This document shows positions 8,304 to 16,966 of a stretch of DNA of 64,000 bases, piece after piece. The DNA is taken from positions 1-64,000 of the forward strand of contig JAPHRE010000019.1 in assembly GCA_026195905.1 (NCBI GenBank), read 5' to 3'. The number at the start of each line of letters is the position of its first letter. The first letter of the stretch is position 1. Under the pieces are notes generated by a model. That model was given only the letters and a program-made list of their open reading frames with translations, was not told the DNA's origin and did not search any database. This DNA is from Pseudopelagicola sp. Lineage in GTDB: Bacteria; Pseudomonadota; Alphaproteobacteria; Rhodobacterales; Rhodobacteraceae. A program made the translations under genes and the position numbers.

Positions 8304-9368
8304 TCAGGCGGTTGCGGCGGCGCGGCCCCTTTGGTCAATAAGGACGTCTGTCGCCATAGCGCCGAGCCACATGCAGAACAGGGCCAGCCAAGCGGTGCCC
8401 GCGAAGATCGAGCCGCCGGTGACGCCTGCGCCGATGGCGCAGCCCCCTGCGAGCATGGCGCCAAAGCCCATCAGCACCGCGCCGAACATGGAGCGGCGCA
8501 TGTTGCTTTCGGTGTCGAAGCCTTGGAATTTGAATTCGCGGGTGACGAGCGAGGCGATGAACGAGCCGATCACCACGCCAGGCACAAGGCCGACATCAAA
8601 TTCGAGCACCGAGTCGCGGTCGAGGAAGAACATCAACGTATGCGCCGACGGGCCGGAGAAGGTCGCGCTTTCGATTTGGACGGGTTCAAAGGCGACCTGG
8701 GCGAGGGCATAGGTTGCGACCCATCCCACGGCCACGGCAAAGCCAACGCCCGCGCCAAAGAACAGGCGGGTCCAGCCGATACGGTTCTTGCGGGCGATGA
8801 TGAGGGCCAGCACGGCCATCAAGACGCCAAAGATCAGGCCCGATATTTCGGGCAAGCGGAAAAAGGCGATGAGGTCGAGGTTGCGCCCGCCCGAGGTAAT
8901 CCAGAGGCTTGCGAGGTAATCGCGCGGGCCAGAAAGAATCCCTTTGAGGCTCATCTGGGCGACGACGGCAAAGATCAGGCCGGAGACGACCGAGCGCAGG
9001 TTGCCATTGGCCGCCAGCACCAGAAGGCGGCCCGAACAGCCGCGCGAGAGCACCATGCCGACGCCGAACATCAACCCGCCGAGGATTGCGCCGGACCAGC
9101 TTCCGGGGACGGCCATCATGCGGGCGTCGGCGGAATGCATCAGGCCAAGCGCCTGTGCGCCCTGCACCCAGACGATGGCGGTCGAGATCGTCAAGAGCCA
9201 CACCGCGACCTTATCCCCGAGTTGGCCACGGGCAAATTCCACGGTAGCGGCGCGCAGGCAAAAGCGCGAGCGTTGTGCCGCGACCCCGAAAATAACCCCG
9301 GTCAGAAGGCCAAGAAGGGCGGCTGTGGGCGCTTCTCCGATACGTTCGACGAGCGTCAGCATATCCAT
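8304..9368 (-). CDS. YeeE/YedE-type sulfur-compound permease
   Basis: This 354-residue inner-membrane protein has about ten hydrophobic segments and belongs to the YeeE/YedE (sulfur transport, TsuA-like) family. Family members take up thiosulfate or related sulfur species using cysteines lining the pore. Here conserved-position cysteines are Cys37 (RSRFCLRAA), Cys111 (LSRGCSGRLL) and Cys310 (LAGGCAIGAG), the last two in the duplicated glycine-rich motif typical of the family. It is divergent from an MFS gene, with a 128-base shared region carrying an FNR-type box. The substrate is inferred only from the family. Confidence 0.8.
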   Translation of the reverse strand: MDMLTLVERIGEAPTAALLGLLTGVIFGVAAQRSRFCLRAATVEFARGQLGDKVAVWLLTISTAIVWVQGAQALGLMHSADARMMAVPGSWSGAILGGLMFGVGMVLSRGCSGRLLVLAANGNLRSVVSGLIFAVVAQMSLKGILSGPRDYLASLWITSGGRNLDLIAFFRLPEISGLIFGVLMAVLALIIARKNRIGWTRLFFGAGVGFAVAVGWVATYALAQVAFEPVQIESATFSGPSAHTLMFFLDRDSVLEFDVGLVPGVVIGSFIASLVTREFKFQGFDTESNMRRSMFGAVLMGFGAMLAGGCAIGAGVTGGSIFAGTAWLALFCMWLGAMATDVLIDQRGRAAATA

Positions 9369-9429
9369 GACGTTTCCAATTCCTCATTCGCGATTGCGAG
9401 GATATAGTGCTTTGGACAAGATATGTGCC

Positions 9430-9443
9430 TTGATTCAGATCAC
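9430..9443 (+). promoter_or_regulatory. Candidate FnrL (FNR/CRP-family) box
   Basis: TTGATTCAGATCAC matches nine of the ten specified positions of the FNR consensus TTGAT-N4-ATCAA. It lies in the 128-base region between the divergent YeeE-type permease and the MFS gene, 62 bases from one start and about 54 from the other. This suggests oxygen-responsive control of one or both genes, which is an inference. Confidence 0.5.
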
Positions 9444-9496
9444 GAAAAGGGTCGAAACATCTCGCCTTTTTCAAGCGAAGGGCGTAATCGCACATT

Positions 9497-10735
9497 ATGT
9501 TTCGCAAGATCAGTCTAGATGAGGCGCAGACCTTGCCGGTCTGGCGCAGGCCGGTGGCGCTTTTGTTCCTCATGGCGTTGGGGATGCCGATTGCGTTCAA
9601 CACATGGTCGGCATTGCTCAATAACTTTGTCATCGAGGTGGCGGGGTTTGATGGGTCCGATATCGGGCTTTTGCACACGGTTCGTGAGATACCGGGGTTT
9701 TTCGCCATTGGTGTCATCGCGCTTCTTCTTGTGATCCGCGAACAGGTGCTTGGGGTGGTGTCGCTTATCCTTTTGGGGGTGGCGACGGCGATGACGGCAT
9801 GGTTCCCGTCGCTGGCGGGGATTTTGACCATCACCATGTTGAGTTCGATCGGGTTTCATTATTATGAAACGGTGAACCAGTCCTTGCAGCTTCAGTGGCT
9901 CGACAAGGCGCGGGCGCCGAAAGTCCTTGGCTGGCTCTTGGCCGCCGGGTCGGCGGCGACTTTGGTCGCTTATGGCGCGATTGTGCTGACGTGGCGGGCG
10001 TTCGACCTGTCTTATAACGTGGTTTACCTTATCGGGGGCGGGGTTACGGCGGCGATTGCGGTCTTTGCCCTTGTCGCCTATCCGCAGTTCGAAGAGCGCA
10101 CGCCGCAGGCGCGCAAGATGGTGCTCAAGAAACGCTATTGGCTATATTATGCATTGCAGTTCATGGCGGGCGCGCGGCGGCAGATTTTCGTTGTCTTTGC
10201 CGGGTTCATGATGGTCGAGCGGTTCGGGTTCGAGGTGCATGAGATCACCGCGCTTTTCCTGATTAACCTTGTGGCCAATATGGTGCTTGCGCCGATTTTT
10301 GGCGCAGCGGTGGCCAGGTTCGGAGAGCGGCGCACGCTGATTTTCGAATATGCCGGGCTGGCGGTTGTGTTCCTGCTTTACGGGGGCATTTATTTCTTTG
10401 GCTGGGGGGTCTTTCTTGCGGCGGTTCTTTATGTGGTGGATCACATGCTGTTTGCACTGGCGCTGGCGCTTAAGACCTATTTCCAGAAGATCGCCGACCC
10501 TGAAGATATCGCGCCGACCGCCGCCGTGGCCTTTACCATCAACCATATTGCGGCGGTGTTCCTGCCGGTGCTGCTTGGGCTGTTGTGGCTTGTGTCGCCG
10601 GGGGCGGTTTTCCTTTTGGCGGCGGGCATGGCGCTTGTGTCTTTGGGGCTTTCGTTTTTGGTTCCACGTCACCCGGAGAAGGGCAATGAGACGCGGTTGA
10701 GCCGATTTGCGGCCCCCGTGGCGCCGGCGGAGTGA
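9497..10735 (+). CDS. MFS transporter
   Basis: This 412-residue protein with about twelve hydrophobic segments has the general look of a major facilitator superfamily carrier. The N-terminal half contains ALLNNFVIEVAGFDGSDIGLL and REIPGFFAIG in the position of the first transmembrane helices. The motif-A loop is weakly conserved (IREQVLG). The C-terminal half has FGAAVARFGERRTLIFEY, the more typical loop of the second bundle. The start ATG at 9497 is the first in frame. The MATE gene follows after only three bases, so they are probably co-transcribed. The substrate cannot be inferred. Confidence 0.75.
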   Translation: MFRKISLDEAQTLPVWRRPVALLFLMALGMPIAFNTWSALLNNFVIEVAGFDGSDIGLLHTVREIPGFFAIGVIALLLVIREQVLGVVSLILLGVATAMTAWFPSLAGILTITMLSSIGFHYYETVNQSLQLQWLDKARAPKVLGWLLAAGSAATLVAYGAIVLTWRAFDLSYNVVYLIGGGVTAAIAVFALVAYPQFEERTPQARKMVLKKRYWLYYALQFMAGARRQIFVVFAGFMMVERFGFEVHEITALFLINLVANMVLAPIFGAAVARFGERRTLIFEYAGLAVVFLLYGGIYFFGWGVFLAAVLYVVDHMLFALALALKTYFQKIADPEDIAPTAAVAFTINHIAAVFLPVLLGLLWLVSPGAVFLLAAGMALVSLGLSFLVPRHPEKGNETRLSRFAAPVAPAE

Positions 10736-10738
10736 CGC

Positions 10739-12106
10739 ATGAGCGGAACAACGCGGCGCGGCAGGTTTCTTGACGGATCAACTATGGGGCATGTGGTGCG
10801 CATGACCCTTGCCGGGGCGACGGGCATCACCTTTGTGTTCCTTGTCGATCTGGCTAACCTGTTTTGGATTTCGCGCATTGGCGATCCGACGCTTGTGGCG
10901 GCGATTGGTTATGCCTTTGCGATACAGTTTTTTGCGGTGTCGGTCGGTGTTGGATTGATGATCGCGGGCACGGCAACCGTCTCGCGCCGCATCGGTATGG
11001 GCGAGACCGAGCGGGCGCGTCATGATGCGACCGGGGCGCTTGTGCTGACCTGTCTTGTGCAGGGGAGTGTTGCGCTTGCCGTGGTGTTGATGCGCGAGCC
11101 GATGCTGCGCCTTGCGGGGGCCGAGGGCGAAACGCTTCGGCTTGCGGGGCGGTATGTGCTGATTTCCATGCCGTCGCTTTTGATTATGGGGATCGGGCTT
11201 GCGGGGCAGGCGGCGCTTCGGGCAGAGGGCGACGGGCGGCGGTCGATGCTTGTCACGCTGACCTCTGGGTCTGTGGCGATGGTGGCGGACCCGTTTCTTA
11301 TCCTCACGCTTGGCCTTGGGCTTGATGGGGCGGCGCTTGGCGTGGTGTTGTCGCGGTTCGTCATGGCGGGGATGGCGCTTTTGTTTGCGGTTCGGGTGCA
11401 TGATCTTTTTGCATGGCCCGAAGCATGGGCGGTGCGCCGCGCGGCGCGGCCTTTTGCGGTTGTGGCGGCACCAGCGATCCTGACCCAGATGGCGACGCCG
11501 TTTGCCAATTACATGCTCACCGGCGTGATATCGGGGTTTGGCGATAATGCGGTTGCAGCCTGGGCGGTGGTCAACCGGCTTACGGTTGTCGCCTTTGGCG
11601 GTATCTTCTCGCTCTCGGGGGCGATTGGCGGCATTTTCGGGCAGAATTTCGGCGCTGGGCTGCATGACCGGCTGCGCTCGACCTTTCGGGATGCGTTGAT
11701 TTTCTGCGCCGGATACACGCTTTTGGCTTGGGCGCTTTTGGCGACGACGGCACAGGCGGTGGTTGATGGGTTTGGCCTCGTTGGGGTTGGTGAGGCGGTC
11801 TACCTTGGGTTTGCGCGGATCGGCGCGGGCGCGTTTGTGTTCGTCGGGGCGGCCTATGTGGCCAATGCGGCGTTCAACAATCTTGGCAGGCCGGGGCGGT
11901 CGACCCTGATCAATTGGACCCGTGACGGGGTTCTGATCCTGCCGGTGGCATGGATTTTTGCGGATCGGTTCGGGGCGGTCGGTGTGGTCTATGCGCAGGC
12001 CGTTGTCGGGGGCATGGTCGGGCTTGTGGCGGCGGCGTGGAGCCGGGCCTACCTTGCACGGATCGGCACCCCGGAGACACAAGGCGTCCCGGCGGCGCAC
12101 TCTTGA
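10739..12106 (+). CDS. MATE family efflux transporter
   Basis: This 455-residue membrane protein has about twelve hydrophobic segments arranged as two similar six-helix halves. Features typical of MATE carriers include FVFLVDLANLFWISRIGDPTLVAA at the first helix, GLAGQAALRAEGDGRRSMLV after helix five, and NAAFNNLGRPGRSTLINWTRDG in the matching position of the second half. It would export cationic compounds or drugs using a sodium or proton gradient. It follows the MFS gene by three bases and is likely translated from the same transcript. The substrate is unknown. Confidence 0.85.
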   Translation: MSGTTRRGRFLDGSTMGHVVRMTLAGATGITFVFLVDLANLFWISRIGDPTLVAAIGYAFAIQFFAVSVGVGLMIAGTATVSRRIGMGETERARHDATGALVLTCLVQGSVALAVVLMREPMLRLAGAEGETLRLAGRYVLISMPSLLIMGIGLAGQAALRAEGDGRRSMLVTLTSGSVAMVADPFLILTLGLGLDGAALGVVLSRFVMAGMALLFAVRVHDLFAWPEAWAVRRAARPFAVVAAPAILTQMATPFANYMLTGVISGFGDNAVAAWAVVNRLTVVAFGGIFSLSGAIGGIFGQNFGAGLHDRLRSTFRDALIFCAGYTLLAWALLATTAQAVVDGFGLVGVGEAVYLGFARIGAGAFVFVGAAYVANAAFNNLGRPGRSTLINWTRDGVLILPVAWIFADRFGAVGVVYAQAVVGGMVGLVAAAWSRAYLARIGTPETQGVPAAHS

Positions 12107-12126
12107 CGGGGGTGGCGCTTGGTCCT

Positions 12127-12172
12127 AAAGCGTTTTGGGTCAAACTTGTCTCACGGGTTTGGCTCGAAACGC
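12127..12172 (+). repeat. 46-nt intergenic repeat, first copy
   Basis: This element begins AAAGCGTTTT and ends GGCTCGAAACGC. It is paired with a second copy of equal length in opposite orientation at 12195-12240, 22 bases away. The ends are conserved and the middle is diverged. It lies between the MATE gene and prmA. Confidence 0.6.
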
Positions 12173-12194
12173 GCGGAACCTGTTGATGTTGTGG

Positions 12195-12240
12195 GCGTTT
12201 CGAAATCACCTTGTATCTCAAACTAATTTCGAAACGCTTT
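12195..12240 (-). repeat. 46-nt intergenic repeat, second copy (inverted)
   Basis: Read on the minus strand it begins AAAGCGTTTCGAAATTAG and ends with TTTCGAAACGC. Inside it, GCGTTTCGAAAT (12195-12206) and ATTTCGAAACGC (12226-12237) form a perfect 12-bp inverted repeat with a 19-base loop. With the first copy it could form a larger cruciform or a transcription-stopping structure before prmA. Confidence 0.65.
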
Positions 12241-12272
12241 AAGCCGCTTGGCAGAGCATAGGAGCCTTTGAC

Positions 12273-13142
12273 ATGCCGACTTTTACAGCCTTCACCACCC
12301 TTACGGGCAAAGCCCCCGCCGATGCCCTTGGCGAAGCGTTGGAACGCATTCAGCCGGAGCCTATGGGGGTTGGTGTCTTCGAGATTGAGGATGGATCGGG
12401 GCTTTGGGAAGTGGGCGGCTATTTCACCGAAGCGCCGGACGATGCGGGGCTGGCGGTTTTGGCGGCGGCTTTTGACGCCAAGCCGTTTGTGATCTCAGAA
12501 TTGCCGGAAACCGATTGGGTCGCCAAGGTCAAACGCGAATTGGCCCCGGTCGCGGCGGGCCGGTTCTTTGTCTATGGCAGCCACGACGCCGACAAGGTGC
12601 CCGAGGGGTGCGAGCCGCTTTTGATCGAGGCGGCGATGGCGTTCGGGACGGGGCATCACGGCACCACGCTCGGCTGTCTCAAGGCGTTGGATCGGCTGGC
12701 GAATGACGGGTTTGTGGGCAAGCGCGTGGCCGATGTCGGCTGTGGCACGGCGGTTTTGGCGATGGGGGCGGCACGGATTTGGCCGGGGACGGTTCTCGCA
12801 AGTGATATCGACGCGGTCGCGGTTGAGGTCGCAGCGGCCAATGCGGCGGCCAACGGGCTTGAGGGGCGGATCATCTGCGTTGAGGCGGCGGGTTTTGACC
12901 ATCCTGATCTCGCGGCGGGCGCGCCCTATGATCTTGTCTTTGCCAATATCCTCAAGGCACCGTTGATCGAGCTTGCGCCGGATATGGGCGCACAGATCGC
13001 GCCGGGCGGTCATGCGATCCTGTCGGGTCTGCTCAACGAGCAGGCCAACGATGTGATCGCGGCCTATGACGCGGCGGGGTTCGAGGTTCATACCCGCGAA
13101 GAAATCGGCGAATGGACCACCCTGACCCTCACACGGCGCTGA
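12273..13142 (+). CDS. prmA: Ribosomal protein L11 methyltransferase PrmA
   Basis: PrmA transfers methyl groups from S-adenosylmethionine to lysines and the N terminus of ribosomal protein L11. The 289-residue protein has an N-terminal substrate-recognition domain, the family signature AMAFGTGHHGTT (122-132), SAM motif I VADVGCGTAVLAMGA (152-166), an acidic motif II ASDIDAVAVE, and DLVFANILKAPL near 222, replacing the NPPY of other methyltransferases as usual in PrmA. The preceding CATAGGAG gives a ribosome-binding site. It is preceded by paired inverted repeats and appears to be transcribed alone. Confidence 0.93.
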   Translation: MPTFTAFTTLTGKAPADALGEALERIQPEPMGVGVFEIEDGSGLWEVGGYFTEAPDDAGLAVLAAAFDAKPFVISELPETDWVAKVKRELAPVAAGRFFVYGSHDADKVPEGCEPLLIEAAMAFGTGHHGTTLGCLKALDRLANDGFVGKRVADVGCGTAVLAMGAARIWPGTVLASDIDAVAVEVAAANAAANGLEGRIICVEAAGFDHPDLAAGAPYDLVFANILKAPLIELAPDMGAQIAPGGHAILSGLLNEQANDVIAAYDAAGFEVHTREEIGEWTTLTLTRR

Positions 13143-13394
13143 CAGGAGCGCGGCCAAGGTCGCGCGCCGATATTTCACAAAAGGGAAAGCGGAATCGATT
13201 CGGGATATAATTTCCCGTCTGGAGACAGTTGCGCCTTGTGAAGTTTATTGTTTTTATTGAGGAAATCGAATTGTGGCGGTTTCGCCAGAATTGGGCGGAT
13301 TTGGCCTAAATTCGAGGGGTTTGCCATATTCTCGCCACATTTCAGCGCCATTCAAGCCTTGTTTGGTGGGGGCCAGACTTTCGGTGATTTTACC
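13143..13394. other. Intergenic upstream of small membrane protein gene
   Basis: This 252-base spacer contains a 10-bp palindrome GAATCGATTC (13193-13202), inside a wider GGGAAA ... TTTCCC inverted arrangement, and a downstream AT-richer tract. I see no gene. It probably holds the promoter of the 13395 gene, and the palindrome may be an operator. Confidence 0.3.
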
Positions 13395-13748
13395 ATGACG
13401 GACTCCTATAACGAATTTCATGCACGTGTGGCCCGCATTTATGCGTTGAAGGATGAAGCGTCGAAAGACGGTTCGTCGCCTGCCTCCTATGGAACGACTC
13501 GTGACGGTCATCTGGTGATCCGCGGGGCGCGACCGGGGTTTCGTATCCCCTGGACCGGAATTTTGATGGTTCTGGTGGCGGTCTTCATGCTCAAAGGAGC
13601 CGTGATGGCGCGGTTGGGACCGGATTTCTACAAGGCGCAGGTTGGGCGGCTTATGCCGTCGACAGTCCTTGAACAGGTCGGTGCATGGACGATGCGCCCG
13701 GACCCGATTTCAAGCTGGGTTGCGCGACAGATCAAATCTCTAAGCTGA
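13395..13748 (+). CDS. Conserved small membrane protein, unknown function
   Basis: This 117-residue protein starts MTDSYNEFHARVARIYALKD. It has a hydrophilic N-terminal region of about 50 residues, one strong hydrophobic segment (IPWTGILMVLVAVFMLKGAV, near 55-75) and a C-terminal region of about 45 residues ending RQIKSLS. The topology suggests a single-pass inner-membrane protein. The frame is open back to 13248, but the ATG at 13395 gives the natural-looking N terminus; the upstream extension has no recognisable content. A strong hairpin terminator follows directly. I do not recognise a domain. Confidence 0.65.
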   Translation: MTDSYNEFHARVARIYALKDEASKDGSSPASYGTTRDGHLVIRGARPGFRIPWTGILMVLVAVFMLKGAVMARLGPDFYKAQVGRLMPSTVLEQVGAWTMRPDPISSWVARQIKSLS

Positions 13749-13764
13749 TCCCTCCAAATCAGCC

Positions 13765-13800
13765 AACGGCCCCGGTCTCTCTCCCGGGGCCGTTTTCTTT
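13765..13800 (+). terminator. Rho-independent terminator
   Basis: Perfect 11-bp arms AACGGCCCCGG (13765-13775) and CCGGGGCCGTT (13784-13794) have an 8-base loop and are followed by TTCTTTTG. It closes the 13395 gene. Confidence 0.85.
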
Positions 13801-13905
13801 TGTGCGACAGGTCCGATGGACAAAGGAAAGACCGCACCCCGAGGGAGGCGCGGCCTATCCGATCCGAAGATCCGAAAACGACGATTTCGGTGCTTTGGAA
13901 TGGTG

Positions 13906-14184
13906 TCAGCGAATCCCGTCGAGATCGCCACGGCACAGGCCGATATCGTCAAGTTCACGGTCGGACAGAGCGGCAAGCGCCGCACGGGTTGCGCGCTGGT
14001 CTTGCCAGTTGGCGTAAGCGGCGACGAAACGGGCCTTGGCGTTGACGATACGATCGGCCAGGGAAACGCGGGTTGAGGCGGGCGTTGCGGCGTCAAATGC
14101 GGTCATAGAGACGAAGGTCTGACCAATATGACCGGCAAACCCGGCAGGGGAGGTCGAGAAGCGGTTGGTGTCGAATGCGGCCAT
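13906..14184 (-). CDS. DUF1127 (YjiS-like) small protein
   Basis: This 92-residue protein ends with the DUF1127 signature: a Trp-containing helix YANWQDQRATRAALAAL followed by LSDRELDDIGLCRGDL. Family members are small Arg-rich proteins linked in some alphaproteobacteria to RNA binding and to phosphate or stress adaptation. The start at 14184 (MAAFDTNRF) is chosen because AGAAGGAA lies at the right distance upstream; the frame continues to 14235. The N-terminal half is low-complexity and family-specific. The gene is divergent from ruvC. Confidence 0.78.
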   Translation of the reverse strand: MAAFDTNRFSTSPAGFAGHIGQTFVSMTAFDAATPASTRVSLADRIVNAKARFVAAYANWQDQRATRAALAALSDRELDDIGLCRGDLDGIR

Positions 14185-14235
14185 GTCAGTGTTCCTTCTG
14201 TTCGAGCTATGGTCGGCGTTTTCAATAAGCGGCAA

Positions 14236-14512
14236 CTAGAGGCGGTTTGCCTATGAAACAAGCAGACAAAAATGCATGGGTGCCATGACGGAATTGCATA
14301 GGTCAATTTTGCGTAACGGTCTGAAAAATAGTTAAAAAATCAAAGTAATTACGGTCGTTATCGCTTGAGCAGGTGTCGGTTTTGGCACCTGTGATGCAAA
14401 AGCGGCATGGCTCGCCTCTGGTTATGCGGTTTTCGCAAGGCTCTTGGCGGATGTTCCGGTTTTGTGCTAGTGGTTCAAAAAAGCAACATTTGCAGGTCAG
14501 CGGGGCAGACAT
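14236..14512. other. Divergent intergenic region before ruvC
   Basis: This is an AT-richer spacer of 277 bases between the DUF1127 gene (leftward) and ruvC (rightward). It has A/T tracts around 14325-14350 and a small hairpin CAGGTG ... CACCTG (14370-14391). No coding content is evident. Both promoters should lie here, but I cannot place them confidently. Confidence 0.35.
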
Positions 14513-15019
14513 ATGCGGGTTTTGGGAATTGATCCCGGTTTGCGCAACATGGGGTGGGGCGTCATCGACGTCGAGGGCAGCCGAATCAGCCATGTGGGCA
14601 ACGGCATTTGTCATTCCGTCGGAGAAGAGCTGGCGGCGCGGCTTTTGTCATTGCATACGCAGCTCAGCGAGGTTGTGGCGCGGTTTCAGCCTGATCAGGC
14701 GGCGGTCGAGAACACCTTTGTCAACAAGGACGCGGTTGGCACGCTGAAACTTGGTCAGGCGCGAGGGATCGCGCTCTTGGTGCCGGCGCAGGCCGGGCTT
14801 GAGATTGGCGAATATGCACCCAATAAGGTCAAGAAGACGGTGGTCGGTGTGGGACATGCGCAGAAGCATCAGGTCGAGCATATGGTAAAGCTGCAATTGC
14901 CGGGGGTTGTCATCAACGGGCCGGATGCGGCGGATGCGCTGGCGATTGCGATCTGTCATGCGCATTATGCACGGGCAGGGCGCGGCATAGAGGCCGCAAT
15001 GCGGAAGGTGGGCGCATGA
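14513..15019 (+). CDS. ruvC: Holliday junction resolvase RuvC
   Basis: RuvC is the endonuclease that cuts Holliday junctions after RuvAB branch migration. The 168-residue protein shows the RNase H-like fold with catalytic acids Asp7 ([10 protein letters not shown]), Glu66 (QAAVENTFV), Asp138 and Asp141 ([10 protein letters not shown]), all four present. Length is normal. Its stop overlaps the ruvA start by four bases, the usual coupling in ruvCAB operons. It is the first gene of the operon, behind a 277-base divergent region. Confidence 0.96.
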   Translation: MRVLGIDPGLRNMGWGVIDVEGSRISHVGNGICHSVGEELAARLLSLHTQLSEVVARFQPDQAAVENTFVNKDAVGTLKLGQARGIALLVPAQAGLEIGEYAPNKVKKTVVGVGHAQKHQVEHMVKLQLPGVVINGPDAADALAIAICHAHYARAGRGIEAAMRKVGA

Positions 15020-15714
15020 TTGGCAAGATTTCAGGCCGGATTGAATATCGCGCGGCGGATCACGTTTTGATCGACGTGCGCGGCGTCGGGTATATCGTGT
15101 ATGTCAGCGAGCGCACTATGGCGACCTTGCCGGGGCAGGGCGAGGTTGCGGCGCTTTATACGGACCTTCTGGTGCGTGAAGACCTTATGCAGTTGTTCGG
15201 GTTCACGACACTGGTCGAGAAGGAATGGCACCGCTTGTTGATGAGTGTTCAGGGAATCGGGGCGAAGGCGTCTTTGGCGATTCTGGGCGCGCTTGGGGCG
15301 GATGGCGTTGGGCGGGCGATCAGCCTTGGCGATGCCACCGCGCTTAAGGCGGCGAAGGGCGTTGGCCCGAAAACGGCGCAGCGGGTGGTGATCGAGTTGA
15401 AAGACAAGGCGCCGGGGGTCATGGCGCTTGGCGGGACGATGGCCGACGCCTTGGGCGAGGGGGCCGCGCGGGACGTTGTGGAGGATGTTTCGGAGGACGG
15501 GCGCCCAGCGACCCGTGCGCCCAAGGCCGCAGCCAAAACCGGCGGCAGATCATCGGCGGCGGCACAGGCCGAGGCGCTTTCGGCGCTTGGCAATCTTGGC
15601 TATGGTCCGGGCGAAGCGGCGGCAGCGGTGGCCGAGGCCGCGCGCGACATGCCGGAGGCGGATACGGCGGTGCTTATCCGGGCCGCGCTTAAACTGCTTG
15701 CGCCGAAAGGGTAA
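15016..15714 (+). CDS. ruvA: Holliday junction branch migration protein RuvA
   Basis: RuvA binds four-way junctions and loads RuvB. The 232 residues contain the N-terminal OB fold ([12 protein letters not shown] ... [15 protein letters not shown]), two helix-hairpin-helix motifs ([13 protein letters not shown] near 76-89 and [16 protein letters not shown] near 111-126), and a C-terminal UBA-like domain ([21 protein letters not shown]) that contacts RuvB. The linker before domain III is Ala-rich and longer than in E. coli. Translation is coupled to ruvC, and ruvB follows three bases later. Confidence 0.95.
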   Translation: MIGKISGRIEYRAADHVLIDVRGVGYIVYVSERTMATLPGQGEVAALYTDLLVREDLMQLFGFTTLVEKEWHRLLMSVQGIGAKASLAILGALGADGVGRAISLGDATALKAAKGVGPKTAQRVVIELKDKAPGVMALGGTMADALGEGAARDVVEDVSEDGRPATRAPKAAAKTGGRSSAAAQAEALSALGNLGYGPGEAAAAVAEAARDMPEADTAVLIRAALKLLAPKG

Positions 15715-15717
15715 GGG

Positions 15718-16746
15718 ATGGATCAGCCGGACCCGACATTGCGGCCAGAGCCGCGCCCGGAAGATGCGGATCGCGCGTTGCGCCCGCAGGCGCTTGACGA
15801 TTTCATCGGTCAGGCCGAGGCGCGGGCCAATCTTAAGGTCTTTATCGAGAGCGCACGGCGGCGCGGCGAAGCGATGGATCACACGCTTTTTCATGGCCCG
15901 CCCGGACTTGGCAAGACAACGCTGGCGCAGATCATGGCGCGCGAATTGGGCGTCAGTTTCCGCATGACTAGCGGGCCGGTGCTTGCCAAGGCGGGCGACC
16001 TTGCGGCGATCCTGACCAATCTTGAGGCGCGTGATGTGTTGTTCATTGACGAGATTCACCGGCTCAACCCGGCGGTCGAGGAAGTGCTCTATCCGGCGAT
16101 GGAGGACTTCGAGCTTGATCTTGTGATTGGTGAAGGGCCGGCGGCGCGCACGGTGCGGATCGAATTGCAGCCCTTTACCCTTGTGGGGGCGACAACGCGG
16201 CTTGGGCTTTTGACGACGCCGTTGCGCGACCGGTTCGGCATTCCAACGCGATTGCAGTTTTATACCGAGGATGAGTTGAACGAGATCGTGACGCGCAACG
16301 CCACCAAGCTCAGCGTGCCGGCGGTAGGCGACGGCGCGCGCGAGATCGCGCGGCGGTCGCGCGGGACGCCACGGATCGCGGGACGGCTCTTGCGGCGGGT
16401 GGTGGATTTCGCGCTTGTGGAAGGCGATGGCACGGTGAGCCGAGAGATCGCGGATAGCGCCCTGACGCGGCTTGGGGTCGATCATCTTGGGCTTGATGGG
16501 GCGGATCGGCGATATCTTTTGTTCATTGCCGAGAATTATGGCGGGGGGCCGGTTGGAATTGATACGATTTCTGCGGCGCTCAGCGAGAGCCGGGATGCCA
16601 TCGAAGAGGTGATCGAGCCGTTCCTGTTACAGCAGGGGCTGGTGCAGCGCACGCCGCGCGGGCGGATGCTGGCGCAGAAGGCTTGGCGTCACCTTGGTCT
16701 TGAGGCACCGAAACGGGCGGATCAGACGGACCTGTTCGGGAAATAG
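15718..16746 (+). CDS. ruvB: Holliday junction helicase motor RuvB
   Basis: RuvB is the hexameric AAA+ motor for branch migration. The 342-residue protein has [12 protein letters not shown] at the N terminus, Walker [10 protein letters not shown] (60-68), Walker [10 protein letters not shown] (109-117), sensor 1 in LVGATTRLG, the arginine-finger region LRDRFGI, and a C-terminal winged helix with [12 protein letters not shown]. Length and motifs are typical. It ends the ruvCAB run; repeats at 16755-16830 just after it may help terminate transcription. Confidence 0.96.
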   Translation: MDQPDPTLRPEPRPEDADRALRPQALDDFIGQAEARANLKVFIESARRRGEAMDHTLFHGPPGLGKTTLAQIMARELGVSFRMTSGPVLAKAGDLAAILTNLEARDVLFIDEIHRLNPAVEEVLYPAMEDFELDLVIGEGPAARTVRIELQPFTLVGATTRLGLLTTPLRDRFGIPTRLQFYTEDELNEIVTRNATKLSVPAVGDGAREIARRSRGTPRIAGRLLRRVVDFALVEGDGTVSREIADSALTRLGVDHLGLDGADRRYLLFIAENYGGGPVGIDTISAALSESRDAIEEVIEPFLLQQGLVQRTPRGRMLAQKAWRHLGLEAPKRADQTDLFGK

Positions 16747-16754
16747 ATTTTGTG

Positions 16755-16786
16755 CCTCCGGCGGGAGTATTTTTGCCAAGATGAAG
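16755..16786 (+). repeat. Roseobacter-type intergenic repeat, copy B
   Basis: The copy contains GGGAGTATTTTTGCCAAG followed by ATGAAG, just after the ruvB stop. It is matched in inverted orientation by the element at 16805-16830, so the transcript could fold into a long hairpin. Confidence 0.65.
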
Positions 16787-16804
16787 CCGGGCGCGTGCTA
16801 TTGT

Positions 16805-16830
16805 CTTCATCTTGGAAGGAAATACTCCGG
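16805..16830 (-). repeat. Roseobacter-type intergenic repeat, copy C (inverted)
   Basis: On the minus strand it reads CCGGAGTATTTCCTTCCAAG then ATGAAG, nearly the same as copy B. The pair may act as a factor-independent stop or as a REP-like element after ruvCAB. Confidence 0.65.
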
Positions 16831-16966
16831 GGGGTCTGGGGGGCTGGCCCCCCAGCCACGCCCAACGCTTCAAAGCGCGGCTTGCCGCGCGCCGAAGGGG
16901 CGGGAGGGCTTGCCAAGCGGCGGTGATCCGTGGGATCAGGCGCGCGCTGAAAATAAGGAGAGCGCC

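Noticed and set aside
10778-12100. 440-residue minus-strand open frame opposite the MATE gene
   Set aside because: The translation is a basic low-complexity shadow of a membrane protein gene.
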